Below are positions 45,444 through 56,899 of a DNA stretch of 64,000 bases, piece after piece (position 1 is the stretch's first letter; each line of letters begins with the position of its first letter). The DNA comes from Atkinsonella hypoxylon (taxonomy: Eukaryota > Ascomycota > Sordariomycetes > Hypocreales > Clavicipitaceae): assembly GCA_000729835.1 (NCBI GenBank), contig JFHB01000122.1, positions 1-64,000 of the forward strand, written 5' to 3'. Position numbers and translations under genes: made by a program. The notes under the pieces were generated by a model. That model saw nothing but the letters and a program-made list of their open reading frames with translations. It searched no databases and was not told the DNA's origin.

Positions 45444-47385
45444 TACCTTCCTTCTCTGCTACAGTACTGAGGCAGGCTCAGCAACTGTTTGTCGTCAAAT
45501 GGCCCTCAGCCACTTGTTCCTTCTCTGCGCTGGCGGCGCTCTGATAATTAATAATGGCTTGGTTAGAGATGCCATGCAACTTTGCGACATAGACTACGGC
45601 TCCATTCCGGTCATAACATCGCGTCCGTCAAGAGCGTCTAACCTCTTCGGAACTTACCAGACGCACAACAGGTGGCGCTAATAGCCGATAAAGCCCACAG
45701 TTCCTCGGCTCTTCTACCACATCGGTTTATCTTTCTTCGCCAGTCGATCCATACTGGGACGCTCCCTGATTGCCTTCCTCGGCTAATTCTCTCTTAAAAG
45801 GCAGGTCTTGCCAGGCTTCTGAAACACGATTGCCAGAAAGCCTTCGCTCGCAAAAACGATGCCAAAGCCTACGTGCCCTTGGATGCCTGCCTCATGCACT
45901 TGAGTAGCCTACCAAAGCAAACGATGGCACAAACACTGAGCATAGCAAAGCGAGCCTGATGCATGCTACTGTATGGTATATTGCGGCTTTGTCCCACCAT
46001 TATCAAGCATTCCCCCATCAATCGCTCATCAAGAAGAGACAGTGAATGGCCTATGCAAAACCGTGGCCAATGTCGATTGTTCAAATGACAGACTGCGAAG
46101 AGGAGCACAACAAAGATTCCCAAAGAAAACGTCCATACTGGTTCATCTCACAACGCTTCTCTCGGCGGGCGACGTGGCTATCTTTCCATGCAGCATCATG
46201 CTGTCGTCGCAGAAGACTTCAACAGTGGTGGCCTGCACTGATGCGACCTTCTTTGTGAAGCTTTTCGATTGCACTAGCTGGAGTCATGTGTCCTTCTCAG
46301 GTGTCAGTACCATCGTATCTTTTCGTGAGTACTCCCTCGCCACATCCGGGTCTTGACGGCAAGGAAGTAAAGTAAACTTCTTTCACCACGCCACCATTGG
46401 CTGTCAAACTCCCCGTGGCTCGCTCGTCGGGGATTGGTCACCGCAATTAGCATGATAGTATAAATTGTTTCTTTGTTCGATGCCTTGCGCAGATTATATG
46501 AGGGTTTACGAATACTGTCATGAGTCTGTCGCTATGCTTTGTTCTAATTATATCAAGAACGAAAAAGTCTTACTTCGGTCCCTTGTACTCGAATTGGCGC
46601 GTGTAAGAAGCCAGCCGTTTTGCCGCGGCAGTCCATAACATGGGCTCTTTCACAGTATGATAGACATGCCTGGTAGATGTTACTGTGTGTGTGTACGGAA
46701 TACTCACAGCGCGAGCAGAGACAATACAGACGAGTCCAGCCTCCCCAGTCATATTCAACCCAGATTTTGACAATTACAACAGCGGTGGCGGGCTGTCATT
46801 ACGGAGTAGAGATTCTGTCACCGGTTCGAAAAGGTTTCTGGGCTGCAGACGCCGTCAACGCGGTGTCCGGGATGTACTGTATTTGTATTGAACGAAGATG
46901 CTTGCGCTTCGCCAGTAACAATGAGACAATGAGCCGGGCCTGTAGAAGATTGCGGCAGTCGGCTTTCCAAATAAGGTACTCGCCATTCCTCGATCAACAT
47001 GTATATATCGGGCCGGGTACGAGTGAGACTTCATTAGCACGTGTGCCTGAATTTTGGACGACACCGCCGAGCGTCTCTGGATGAAGGCTGGCCGCCCCCT
47101 CCTCCTAGCGCCGACTTCACCATCGTCAACCTCCATCCACACCCCCTCCACGGCCGTTTCCCACCCACCTTGGGGGCTTGAGGGCTTGATAGGGATGATT
47201 CAGTGTGCCCCCCCAGCAGATTGGACCCGGTTCCACCTCAACCGCCTGCTACTCCAAAACCAAAACCAGCATAGCGGAATCCTGAGAAGGACCAGGGTGA
47301 TGGCCGCCGATGAGGTCTCTGGTCGTCGATGGAACAGCATGGTATCGACAAGGTGTGCTCAACCTATGCCTGATACTCTATCTAC

Positions 47386-47432
47386 GTCCCCTCCTGGTCC
47401 CCTCCTGGTCCCCTCCTGGTCCCCTCCTGGCC
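47386..47432 (+). repeat. 11-bp tandem repeat
   Basis: The unit CCCCTCCTGGT occurs four times, the last copy diverging at its end. Confidence 0.85.
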
Positions 47433-48179
47433 CTCCTTATGTATTCCGCCTACATATGTACGGGGTTGGAACATGGGGCAGCGCACCACACAACCCATGT
47501 TACATGCTTGCGAAACTTTCTGAGCCCTGATGAGCCGTCCTGGTTCGTGCTGTTCGTGCTTGAGCTCTGCCATGCGGCGTCCCAGAGAAGTGGCTTGCAA
47601 TTCTACCGGTCTGGATCTTTGCCATCTAAGATGCTGTCCCCTCAACGTCTTTACTTCACCAAGGACTTCCGCCCCATGAACCATTTACTCCGTTTGACAG
47701 CATCGGAGAGCTCCTTTGACTTCCTTTTTCTTTTTTCTTCCGCAAACTGCCAAATCTTCTCGTTACTCTCTGCTTCGGCTTGCCCAGTCCTGCTGACTGG
47801 TCTCTCGGTGGTTACTGAAGTGCGATAATTCCCTTTGGCGGGGGAAAATTGGATGAAGGAAGAAGCATCAAACGACATCAGCATACTCAGACTACGGCGG
47901 TTCATCCTGTAACGCATCGCTCGGCCGCTGCGATACCAGGTGATGAAGACCACGCTTCTTCGAACGACTTTTTGGCCTACAAGTGGACGCTCATGTTTCA
48001 TAACCACTAAGCTGTTACTCGAGGTTAACCTTTTCATGGCACTGCGGACTATTCTAAATCTCGATTAAAGCACGCTCACGCCATCCACCATCCCGCCATC
48101 CCGCCATCCCGCCCTCCGGCCCTCACGCCCGCCGCCTTCTGCTTGCCTTCGAGGTGAGTGCTCTTTGTCGGCAAAAAAT

Positions 48180-51100
48180 ATGAGTGGCGGCCAACGTCGA
48201 GTCAACCCTCATCATGTTCAGCCTCTACTCGATTCTGTTCCCTCCAATACCATGTATCATGACCAAAGTTCAGCCTCCTTGAACGGGACCTCACCAGTGG
48301 TTATCAAAGGCAATGCCTTCCACGAATTTGCCTTCCCGTTTCCTAGTATGGACCAAAGCCACTTGATGAGCGTGCCCGATGTATCCTTTGGCAACCAAAT
48401 TGGCACAGCTTTTATTCAACATCATGGATTCAATGGCAATGGAGCACCAATGCCCTCTCATGTCTCTGCGATTCCCGTCCCACCACCGGCCGGCTCAGCC
48501 TTTGGGCCGGGGCCTGAAGCCAGCCATCGCGGAACAAGCTTGGACATTGTTGATGACGGCAGTGGTGGAAAACGCTCACCAACAGAGCATTCGTTTGAAG
48601 ATGTCGGGAGTGATGAATTTGGTTTGCCAGCGAGTAGCAGAGCGGACGGTACTGACCCTGGTGGTAAAAGCGGCGACGACAAGTCCAGCGCGGCCCCAGC
48701 CTGGAGCGAACTCAAGACTAAGGCTGGCAAGGATCGTAAGCGCCTGCCTCTCGCATGCATTGCCTGTCGCCGCAAAAAGATTCGCTGTTCTGGAGAAAAG
48801 CCTGCATGCAAGCATTGCCTAAGATCACGTATCCCTTGCGTGTATAAAGTCACCACTCGAAAAGCAGCACCACGCACTGACTACATGGCCATGCTGGACA
48901 AGCGGTTGAAGAGAATGGAGGACCGAATCATCAAGATAATCCCCAAAACAGATCAAGACACGACGCCGTCCATCACCAGAGCCATCGTGAAGCCCGCCGT
49001 CCTCGGAGCTAATTCGGGTAATAAATCGGCATCCAGAAAGCGTGGCGCCGAGGAGGCTCTTGGCTCAGATCTTGAAGGCTGGGCGAAGGCATCAGCCAAG
49101 GTCAAGGTTGCTGATGATGCAAGCGACTGCCCCGCTGCGAAGAATGAAAAAGCCTCTGAGGATGATAGCTTGTACCAAGAAGGCATTGACGCTTTGCCCT
49201 CTAAAGAAGTTCAAGAACATCTCGCCGAGGTATTCTTTGACAACATCTATGGGCAGGCGTATTATCTACTACATAAACCCAGTTATATGCGCAAGTTAAA
49301 GTACGTTCGAGACTGGACATCCTTTCCTACTTTTGTGTCTGCACGCTGCGATTTCTCATCCCGTTGGGGAGCATGATATCCGTCGATGCTAATACCAGCT
49401 GCGCTTTAGGAATAACACACTGCCGCCGGTTCTTGTTCTCTCTGTTTGTGCTGTTGCTGCACGATTCGCGACGCAATCCAACATTGCTGGCGCAGCCAGA
49501 CCATTTTGTCGCGGGGAGGGGTGGGCATCGCACGCTCGAGATATTTGTACACGGAGGTATGAATGGCCGAACATGACTGTGCTAACCTGCCTCCTGCTCC
49601 TGGGATTACACGAATTTGGAACTTGCCATGGCGGACGGAGCTGGGCTTTAGGGGGCCAAGCCATTCGCATGGCATTCGCCTTGCGACTTCACAAAGACCT
49701 GGACCATAACTCATCAAGGCGCGGTAACAAAACTCCACTGAGCTTTATTGATCGGGAAATTCGGCGGCGTACCATGTGGGCTTGTTTTCTAATGGACCGC
49801 TTCAACTCATCCGGATCGGATCGGCCGATGTTCATCAAAGAGGAATCCATACAGATTCAGTTGCCTGTAAAGGAATCGTACTTCCAGCTTGACATTCCTG
49901 CACAAACGAAATTGCTTGATGGATCTGCGAGTCAATCAGAGCCTTTGACTGAGGGGAGCAATGCCTCGCCTGAGGAGAATATGGGCGTCGCAGCGTACAC
50001 TATCCAGGCCATCGCGATTTGGGGTCGCATTGTCGAGTATTTACACCAGGGCGGCAAAGATCTTGACGCTTTTCCTTTTTGTAGCGAACGGTCCAGGCAT
50101 GCGGAGCTTGTGCGGCAAGTCGAAGATCTGCAGCAGAACCTACCGAAGGCTATGCAATACTCTGTCGACAATTTGAACCTGCACATGACTGAAAAGACGG
50201 CTAGCCAATTTCTGCTGATGCACCTGTCAATGCAGCAAAATGCCCTCTTCTTGCACAAAGCAGCTATCACATGGGCGGCTACCATAAGCGAAAAAGAGGC
50301 ATCTCCGGAATTTGTCTCACGAGCAAGTACGAATACCGTTGTTGCGGCGAACAGAATTTCCGAGATCTTGAGGGATGCAGAGCAGGCCAAGTGCAACGTA
50401 ACGGCTCCTTTTGCGGGCTACTGTGCCTTCTCTGCCACGAACATCCATATTTTCGGCATCTTCTCTGGGAATGCCACCGTCAAAGCAACAGCAGAGGCTA
50501 ATGCCGGAATCAACATCAAGTTTCTGCGAAAGACGATGCGAAACTGGGGTATGTTTCACTGGATGGTTGAAGACATTCGTAACCAATACCGCCATGCGCT
50601 GGAAGCGTCCAGATCAGGCAAACTAGGGACCGATGGGTCAAAAGCATGGCCTGTACTGCAGTACTCAGATTGGTTCAACAGATATCCGCATGGGGTCTCC
50701 GACTTTGACGTAGTAGAGCCGACTGCTCAGCGAAGAAAAGAGAGGGGCGAAGACGCTGTTCTAGAACAGATACCAGAACTTCAGTCTGTTGAGGAATATT
50801 TCACCAGCCTCGCGTCACCATCCAGTACGGAAGGCGGTTTGGCAGCTCAAGGTGCGCCAAACAAACGGAGACAGAACTCCAGAAAGCCGTGCGAGCCTAT
50901 CGGCAACAAAACGAACAGCAAAACGAGTGATGCAGCCCGGACACAGCCCACTGCTGGCCCGTCCAAGAAGTCGAGGCCGCGAGCAACGTCGCGGCAGCCA
51001 TCTTTATTGGCTGGTAGCCAGCAGAACGGACCCGTTTCCACCGGATATAATCCAGCGCCTCTGTCAAATGTTCAAACAACTCAGCCCTACACAGCTATGT

Positions 51101-51624
51101 CACCGATGAGCCCTGTCCAAGCCTCACCTTTTCCCCCACCCGCGTCGGGTCAATCTACATTCTATGCTCGTGATATGCTTCAAATGAACAATGTGGGTCA
51201 GGGAGGGGCAGACATATCACAAAACCTAGAGCCACAACTCTCTTTTGGATATAATCTGTCTTCTGGCGTGCCAAATATGGTGGATACTGGCGCAGGGCAC
51301 TGGCACGTCAAAGATATAGGCGATAAGATGCTCGACCACAACCAACAAGCAATTAAGATGGAAAGCGGGAATATGACTCCTCGCCATCTTCATATTCAGG
51401 GTCAGATAGGTGCTGACGGGCTGCTCGAGTTCAGCGGCAATGACATCCCGGCAGGATGGTTTATGCCTTTCAGTATGGAGCCAAGAGCTGAGTTGCAGGA
51501 CATAGGTATTACCAGGGAAGGCGAAGTCACTGGCAATGGTGCAGTCGACACCTACAATTGCCTCTTCGGTGCGAACGGCGTGGGCATGCCCCAGAGCATA
51601 GACGGCTTGCGGCATTCATTGTAA
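48180..51624 (+). CDS. Zn2Cys6 transcription factor with fungal-specific regulator domain
   Basis: Two exons (48180-49300, 49410-51624; GTACGT, branch GCTAATAC, acceptor TTTAG) give 1111 aa from the ATG at 48180. The Gal4-type cluster is at residues 193-220 (CIACRRKKIRC then CKHCLRSRIPC), followed by a linker and a short coil (AMLDKRLKRMEDRIIKII). The fungal_trans domain follows, with LLLLGLHEFGTCHGGRSW, GGQAIRMAFALRLHKDL and REIRRRTMWACFLMDRFNS. The C-terminal 350 residues are disordered (Ser/Pro/Gln-rich), a likely activation region. The regulator is nuclear and binds CGG-type sites. I do not recognise a named orthologue. Its upstream region is the 12.5-kb gene-poor island, and tandem CCCGCCAT repeats lie just before the start. 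Confidence 0.9.
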
Positions 51625-52311
51625 TCAGCTCCTATAGGGCTTTCGAAGTTCAAGGTCGAACTGAGACACCGAAAAGCATCACATAGGAGATGTACAAAAG
51701 GGAGTACGGTCCAAAGTACCATGTACTGAATACCGCTCAAAATGGGGAGCCAAAGGGCTTGATGGGAGGAAGCAGGCTTGACTTCTGCAGCAATAGCCTT
51801 CTTACCATACTTCAATGTTCCCATAGTTTCGTTGCATGGATCTTGACGGAATAGGACAAGCTGCATCATGTCGCTACTATGCGTCTTCCCTTAATTTTGG
51901 GATTTTTCTTCTTTTTCTTCTTTTTTTTCTTCTTCTTTTTTTTAATTTAATTTTATATTATTATTTTGGGGTTTGTTTTGTTGGATAAAATACTGCTTGT
52001 AGATTCCCGGGCAGGGTAGCAGATCCAGCCATTGTATAGTTAGCGTGCATGGGAAGGGAAGGCAGGAAACCAGGTGGGAAATACTCTTTATATACCCCAA
52101 AATGAAATCTAATGAGGCCACACATCGTTCAGCGTGTTTTGCAATCTCCAACTTTTACATGTAAAGCGAGGATGAAACCACAAGGTAGGGCAAGTGGCAT
52201 AGTCCCAGGTTATGTATGTAACGCCATTCTATATGCTATCGGCATCTCGTGCAGAAGACACAATTGAGAAACACTCAAAACACCATTTCACACACGGCCT
52301 TGCATCCTCAC
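51625..52311. other. Convergent spacer, Zn2Cys6 regulator 1/KRI1
   Basis: 687 bp with a long C/T tract (51907-51945) and A/T-rich sequence to about 51965. No gene seen. Confidence 0.5.
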
Positions 52312-54340
52312 CTACTCAGCCACAGGACCACTCTTACCACGAGACCTCTTCCGCTTCTTCCGCCCATCATCGCCTTTGCCATCCTCACCCCGCCCCTCCG
52401 CATCCAAGATATTGTCCGCCACAAGCTTCTCGAACCCATACGTAGGGCCCTCCTTCTCATATTCCTTGCCAAAGGTGCCCCTTCGCCACTCCCGGAGCCG
52501 AGCCTTCTTGCCCAGGCGCTTCTTATCGCGGCGCTTCTTCTCGACATCTCGGAACGAGGCGAGTTTCTTGAGGCCGAAGAATTCGTTGAGGTCCTTGTCT
52601 GATGGGGCGAGGAGGATGTCCCGGGCTGTCATGCCGAATGATTGGGGAGACGTCTCGCGGTAGCGGAAGGCCATTTCTGGGGTGGACGATTTGAGGAGGT
52701 CATGGTCTGTGAGCTCGAGTTTGGAGTCTACGAGGGCTTCGAGCTTGGTGCGCTCCCGGCGGGCCTTCTTTTGGGATTCAAGGCGTTCGCGCTTGTGGTC
52801 TGCTGTCTTGCGCTTTTTGGAAGGCCTGGATTGGTCCTCTTCTTCGTCGTCTTCATCGTCTGTCAATGTTATGCCGGGGATGGCTTCGCCGTCTTCAAAG
52901 TCGGGTACGAGGTCTTTGATGTCAATGTCGTCGTCCCACTTGGGTTTCTTAGGGTGTTTCTTTTTCTTCTTGTCGCCTTCCTTGTGGTCATCGTCTGAGT
53001 CGCCGCCGGCGGCACCGTCATCCTCTATGGCATAGTACGCGTCGCCAAAGTGCCTCCTCATCTCTTCTTCCCACTTGTCGTTCTCCCATGCATCGTCCAG
53101 GAACGCCATCCACTCCGTTTCAGTGAGCTCCTTGCCCACCGCGCCAGCGGCCTGCTTGATTTTGCGCAGCTTCTCCTCTGTTTCCTCTAGCTTGAGCTTG
53201 CGCAGTCGGGCCTTTTCTTCGCGTCTCTGTCGCTTCTCTTCTTCTTTTCGTTCGCGTTCTTGCTCTCGTTGACGTTGTCGGCTACTCTTCGCCTCTCGTC
53301 TCACAGATCGGGCAGCGGCGAAGTCACGAGCGTAGGATTTTAAAACCTCATTACTCTTCTCGGGGTCCTCGAATCGCATATTGTAGGCCTGTTCAAATTC
53401 ATCGGCATCGTTATTGTCTTCGCCGTCATCTGACTCGAATGCCTTCCATCGGCCGCCCTCTTCGGGTATCCAAGCTCTCGCAGCCAGGAAATTGGACAGA
53501 AAGGTTTCAGGATCCTTGTCGGCGTTTCCCACATCTAGTTCCGGTACCTTTATGTTCGCTGTTCTAGATGGGTGGATACCATTTTCGGTCTTGACAACTC
53601 TGGCATTCTCATCATTGCTCTTCTTCTTGTTCTTCTTCTTCATAAACTCTTCGTCGTCAGAATCATCTGAGTCGGAGTCTTGTTCTCCTTCTGTGGCTTT
53701 GATCTCTGAGACGATGGACTTTCTCAGGACATCTTGTTCCTCGCTGTAGGTCTGTGGCACGGCTTCATCTTCAGCATCGGAGTTGCCACTGTCCCCTTGC
53801 AATAACTTTTCTCTCTGGTAGTCGCGAAGAAACACAGGCTTTTCTTTTTTCTCCGTCACTGTGTCTTCCTCATCTGGTAGCTCAATGAACTTGTAGTCTT
53901 TGTCATATAACCGAGGGTCCTTGTTGCGAATAGCCTGAAGTGTTGCTGATATTTGGGCATCCAGGTCTTCAGTGGCAAGAAAACCGTCTTCGTCCTCGGT
54001 TTCGTTTGATGAGGAAGAGTTATCGTCATCTTCGTCCTTTCTGTTATCGCCTTCTCCGTCCCCTCCTCGTTCATTCGCCTTGTACTTTCCTTCTACTGCG
54101 TAATGTTAGACAGGGAGCCGATGTGCTTTGGAATTATAATAACTTGCATTTCTGTCTCTCTTCACGCTTTTTGTTATACTCGAAACGGCGAGCATATTCT
54201 TCATTGACCTTGAAGCTGCCTGCTTCCAATTGGGCACCCCCATCGTCGGATTCAGAGTCGCTGTCGTCCAACAGATTCCGCTTGGATTGCTTGGGATTGC
54301 TGGCTATTTCCTTTGCGGAAGACGGCTGGATGGAAGCCAT
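52312..54340 (-). CDS. KRI1: Ribosome biogenesis protein KRI1
   Basis: Two exons on the minus strand (54340-54148, 54095-52312) give 658 aa. The 52-bp intron begins GCAAGT, not GT, and ends ACGCAG with a CTAAC branch site; the join gives KKREERQK-LEGKYKANE, the expected family sequence. The start is the ATG in MASIQPSSAKEIASN. The protein is highly charged: acidic blocks, FLRDYQREKLLQGD, a basic coiled-coil (REQERERKEEEKRQRREEK), and the conserved Kri1 segments LTETEWMAFLDD, FRYRETSPQSFGMTARDILL and DLNEFFGLKKLASF, with a basic C-terminus. Kri1 works in the nucleolus with Krr1 on 40S pre-ribosomes. It diverges from YPT5 over 0.8 kb. Confidence 0.93.
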
Positions 54341-55168
54341 GGCAATCAAATTGAAGCCGGGCGTCGGCTAATGAAGAATTGATAAGAGTACAGATGCGCA
54401 ATTTGATCGATTTGGATGTGCAACAAATACTTGGATCGATGGCCCAGCTCAAGGACGTCCAGATTTTTGGCGGTCAACTTTTTTTCTGCCGCGAAACCCG
54501 CTCTGTCTTTGGCGGGGCAAGAATTTTATCACAAAGCATTTGATCCCTTTGGCAAGACATACCTAGGTACCTAGGTACCTACCTAGGTAGTTATACCCAT
54601 ATTAAGGCGCCCGGCAAGTCCAGGGACCCACTACGAGATACATGCGAGATACCAACTCTCTTTTGTACATGTAAAAATCGCTAGGAATTTGTTGGATTAA
54701 ATACCTTCCGTCGTCGTTAGTTCTGATTGGCTTACTAGCTCATCGGACCCAGCTGGTGCCTCAGCCAAACACCCAATAATATCGAGGTACCAAGATAACT
54801 ACCTAGGTACCTACCTATACGCCGGGGCAGGCAGAACTTTGTGCCGTCCAAGGCCAAGAGCCAAAGCGATGTGGGACTGGCTTTGGTCTGCTTGGTCTGC
54901 TTGCAGGTGGTGTCAGAACCTGAGCACCTGCCTGAGCCTCTGAGAGCTGCCAGTCGTCGGGTCGTCAGTCGTCATCACTCACCGAGCAGCTCGTCAACCA
55001 CCACTTCGTCTTCCAAGGCTGCTGAATTTCACTCTCCCATCTTTTGGCGCGCTTCCGCCGCTAGCTCGCCACAATTAAGCTCCTGTCCTTTCTCCGCCTT
55101 ACCCGTAGTCGAAGCTTTCTCGAAACATTCGGACTGCGCATTTCATCCGCCTCCCTCACATCGACATA
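54341..55168. other. Divergent promoter region KRI1/YPT5
   Basis: 828 bp with four copies of TACCTAGGTA (54560, 54568, 54580, 54800). No gene seen. Confidence 0.55.
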
Positions 55169-56067
55169 ATGGCCGACTCAAATGCTCCCAAGCCGAGCAG
55201 CAGCGTCAAGCTGGTACTGCTTGGCGAAGCTGCTGTGGGCAAGGTACTTGTCCACCTCATGGCTCGCTTCATTATAATTTTTATTTGATTCTAGTCTTTT
55301 TCAATATTTGTCTAAACGGCTGCATAGACTGACAGTGCCCGCTATAGTCTTCCCTTGTCCTTCGATTCGTCAACAACGACTTTCAAGAGAATAAGGAACC
55401 GACAATTGGAGGTAAGTTGGAGATTGTACCAACAGCGCAGCCTCTTTTTCTCTCCTTCTCCGACGTCGTATTGTTCTGCGAACAGGCCCATCTGACTGGT
55501 ATATACGTAGCTGCTTTCCTGACACAAAAATGCAATTTGCCAACACGCACAATCAAGTTCGAGATCTGGGATACTGCCGGCCAAGAGCGCTTCGCTTCTT
55601 TAGCTCCCATGTACTATCGCAACGCCCAAGCCGCTCTAGTTGTGTACGATCTGACTAAGCCGACATCTCTTGTCAAAGCTAAGCACTGGGTTGCTGAACT
55701 CCAACGGCAAGCATCCCCTGGAATCGTCATTGCATTGGTCGGCAACAAGCTTGATTTGGCTAGTAATTCAGCACCGGAAGGCGGTGAAGCTGATGATGGC
55801 GACGATTCGGGAGATGCGCGCAAAGTGTCAACAGACGAAGCCAAGGCCTATGCCGAGGAAGAGAACCTGCTATTCTTCGAAACCAGCGCAAAGACTGGTC
55901 ATAATGTTACAGAGGTTTTTACCGCTATTGCCAATGCTATACCGGAAACATCTCTCAAATCAGCTCGAGGACCTGGGGCCGCAGGGACTGCCAGCCGAGT
56001 GGGAGAAGAGCAACGTGTGAATTTGGGCGCGAGAGATGCCGGCGCAAAGGATGGATGCGCCTGCTAA
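55169..56067 (+). CDS. YPT5: Rab5-family GTPase (Ypt5/Vps21)
   Basis: Three exons (55169-55243, 55348-55411, 55511-56067) give 231 aa. Intron 1 splits the P-loop codons, so GEAAVGK-SSLVLRF is rebuilt, and intron 2 lies in switch I (PTIG-AAFLTQKC). WDTAGQERF, NKLDLAS and ETSAKTG complete the nucleotide site. The end is Cys-Ala-Cys, a double geranylgeranylation site. An acidic insert (EGGEADDGDDSGDA) after NKLD is longer than in yeast or animals. Rab5 controls early endosome fusion through EEA1/Vac1-like tethers and the class III PI3-kinase. Of the possible exon 3 acceptors, TACGTAG restores the Rab5 sequence. Confidence 0.95.
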
Positions 56068-56899
56068 GTCTAAAGCTAGCTGGTCTTTGTATGTATGAAA
56101 TTTGTCAAAGCTGTGCTTTCTCTTCGTGCTAGCAGGTTTATTGTGTCTGATGTCCAGGGCGTGCGATTCGGAGTCACTTGCTTCAACGTTTCTGCTTTAT
56201 CTTTCGCTTTCCTATCTTGTGTCATGGGTTTCGTCATTCTTGTCCTTCTCCAGTCCATCACCTTGCTTGTTTAACTTAGATAATTGTTTAAAAATATTCT
56301 TCTGCAAAACTGCTCGTGATGAGACATGAGTAGGTTGGAATTGACGTGAGCCAGTTTGACTCAGCCAACCAAGATGAAAGACAAGTTCTGCGTTGGTGCC
56401 ATTGTACTGGCCGTAGTCCAGGTCGACCAGATCTGCATGGAAAGGTGCAACGCATTCGTGCGTCTTAGAACACAATACTTCTACTCGCAGTCAATCAATA
56501 TAATCACTAGAGGATGAAGAACTGATAGTACCATATTGAGTCAAAACAATTTCATATCGCTAGCATGCCTCAGTCTCTCCCGCAATTGCCCGCTGGTGAG
56601 CGTGTACAATCACATGACTCGCTGGTCAAACTCGTCGCGGACCCACTGTTTTGTGGAAGAAGCACATCAAATCTCCTCTGACAGGATCGTTTGCTGTAGT
56701 TTCCTGACCAGACCAATTGATCAATATTGATTCACTTTATGATTTCAACCGTCAACAAACTGTGAAGCTCGGCGATTGCGGCAAGTGACGTTGTTCACGC
56801 TTTTCCTTTGCCGAGAATATTTCTCGATCTTGGTCGCTCCTCGTCTGGCATCACTTCTGATGCAGTCTTGGTAGAGCGATTTAGCTGGGTGTCGACGAC
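56068..56899. other. Intergenic region YPT5/RING gene
   Basis: 832 bp: 3' UTR of YPT5 and promoter of the next gene. No repeat or extra gene recognised. Confidence 0.5.

Larger units (their letters stand above)
35634..48179. other. Gene-poor island of 12.5 kb
   Basis: No reading frame here shows a recognisable domain, and none combines useful length with plausible splice joins. The stretch holds poly-T/poly-A tracts (about 36785-36830, 38768-38783), a degenerate minisatellite (35780-35985), several exact short tandem repeats, an (AT)n run (about 43672-43688), foldback sequences, a degenerate TTAGGG tract with inverted arms (44311-44664) and many TATTCCGTA and TACCTAGGTA words. It ends at a large regulatory gene, so part may be its promoter. 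A non-coding RNA cannot be excluded. Confidence 0.6.

Noticed and set aside
45973..46356. 127-residue frame in the gene-poor island
   Set aside because: No recognisable domain, no plausible splice partners; about the length expected by chance.
46677..47530. Overlapping frames of 135-158 residues before Zn2Cys6 regulator 1
   Set aside because: Low-complexity sequence, partly from the 11-bp tandem repeat; no domain.
48165..48179. Starting Zn2Cys6 regulator 1 at a TTG at 48165
   Set aside because: A standard ATG lies 15 bases downstream in frame.
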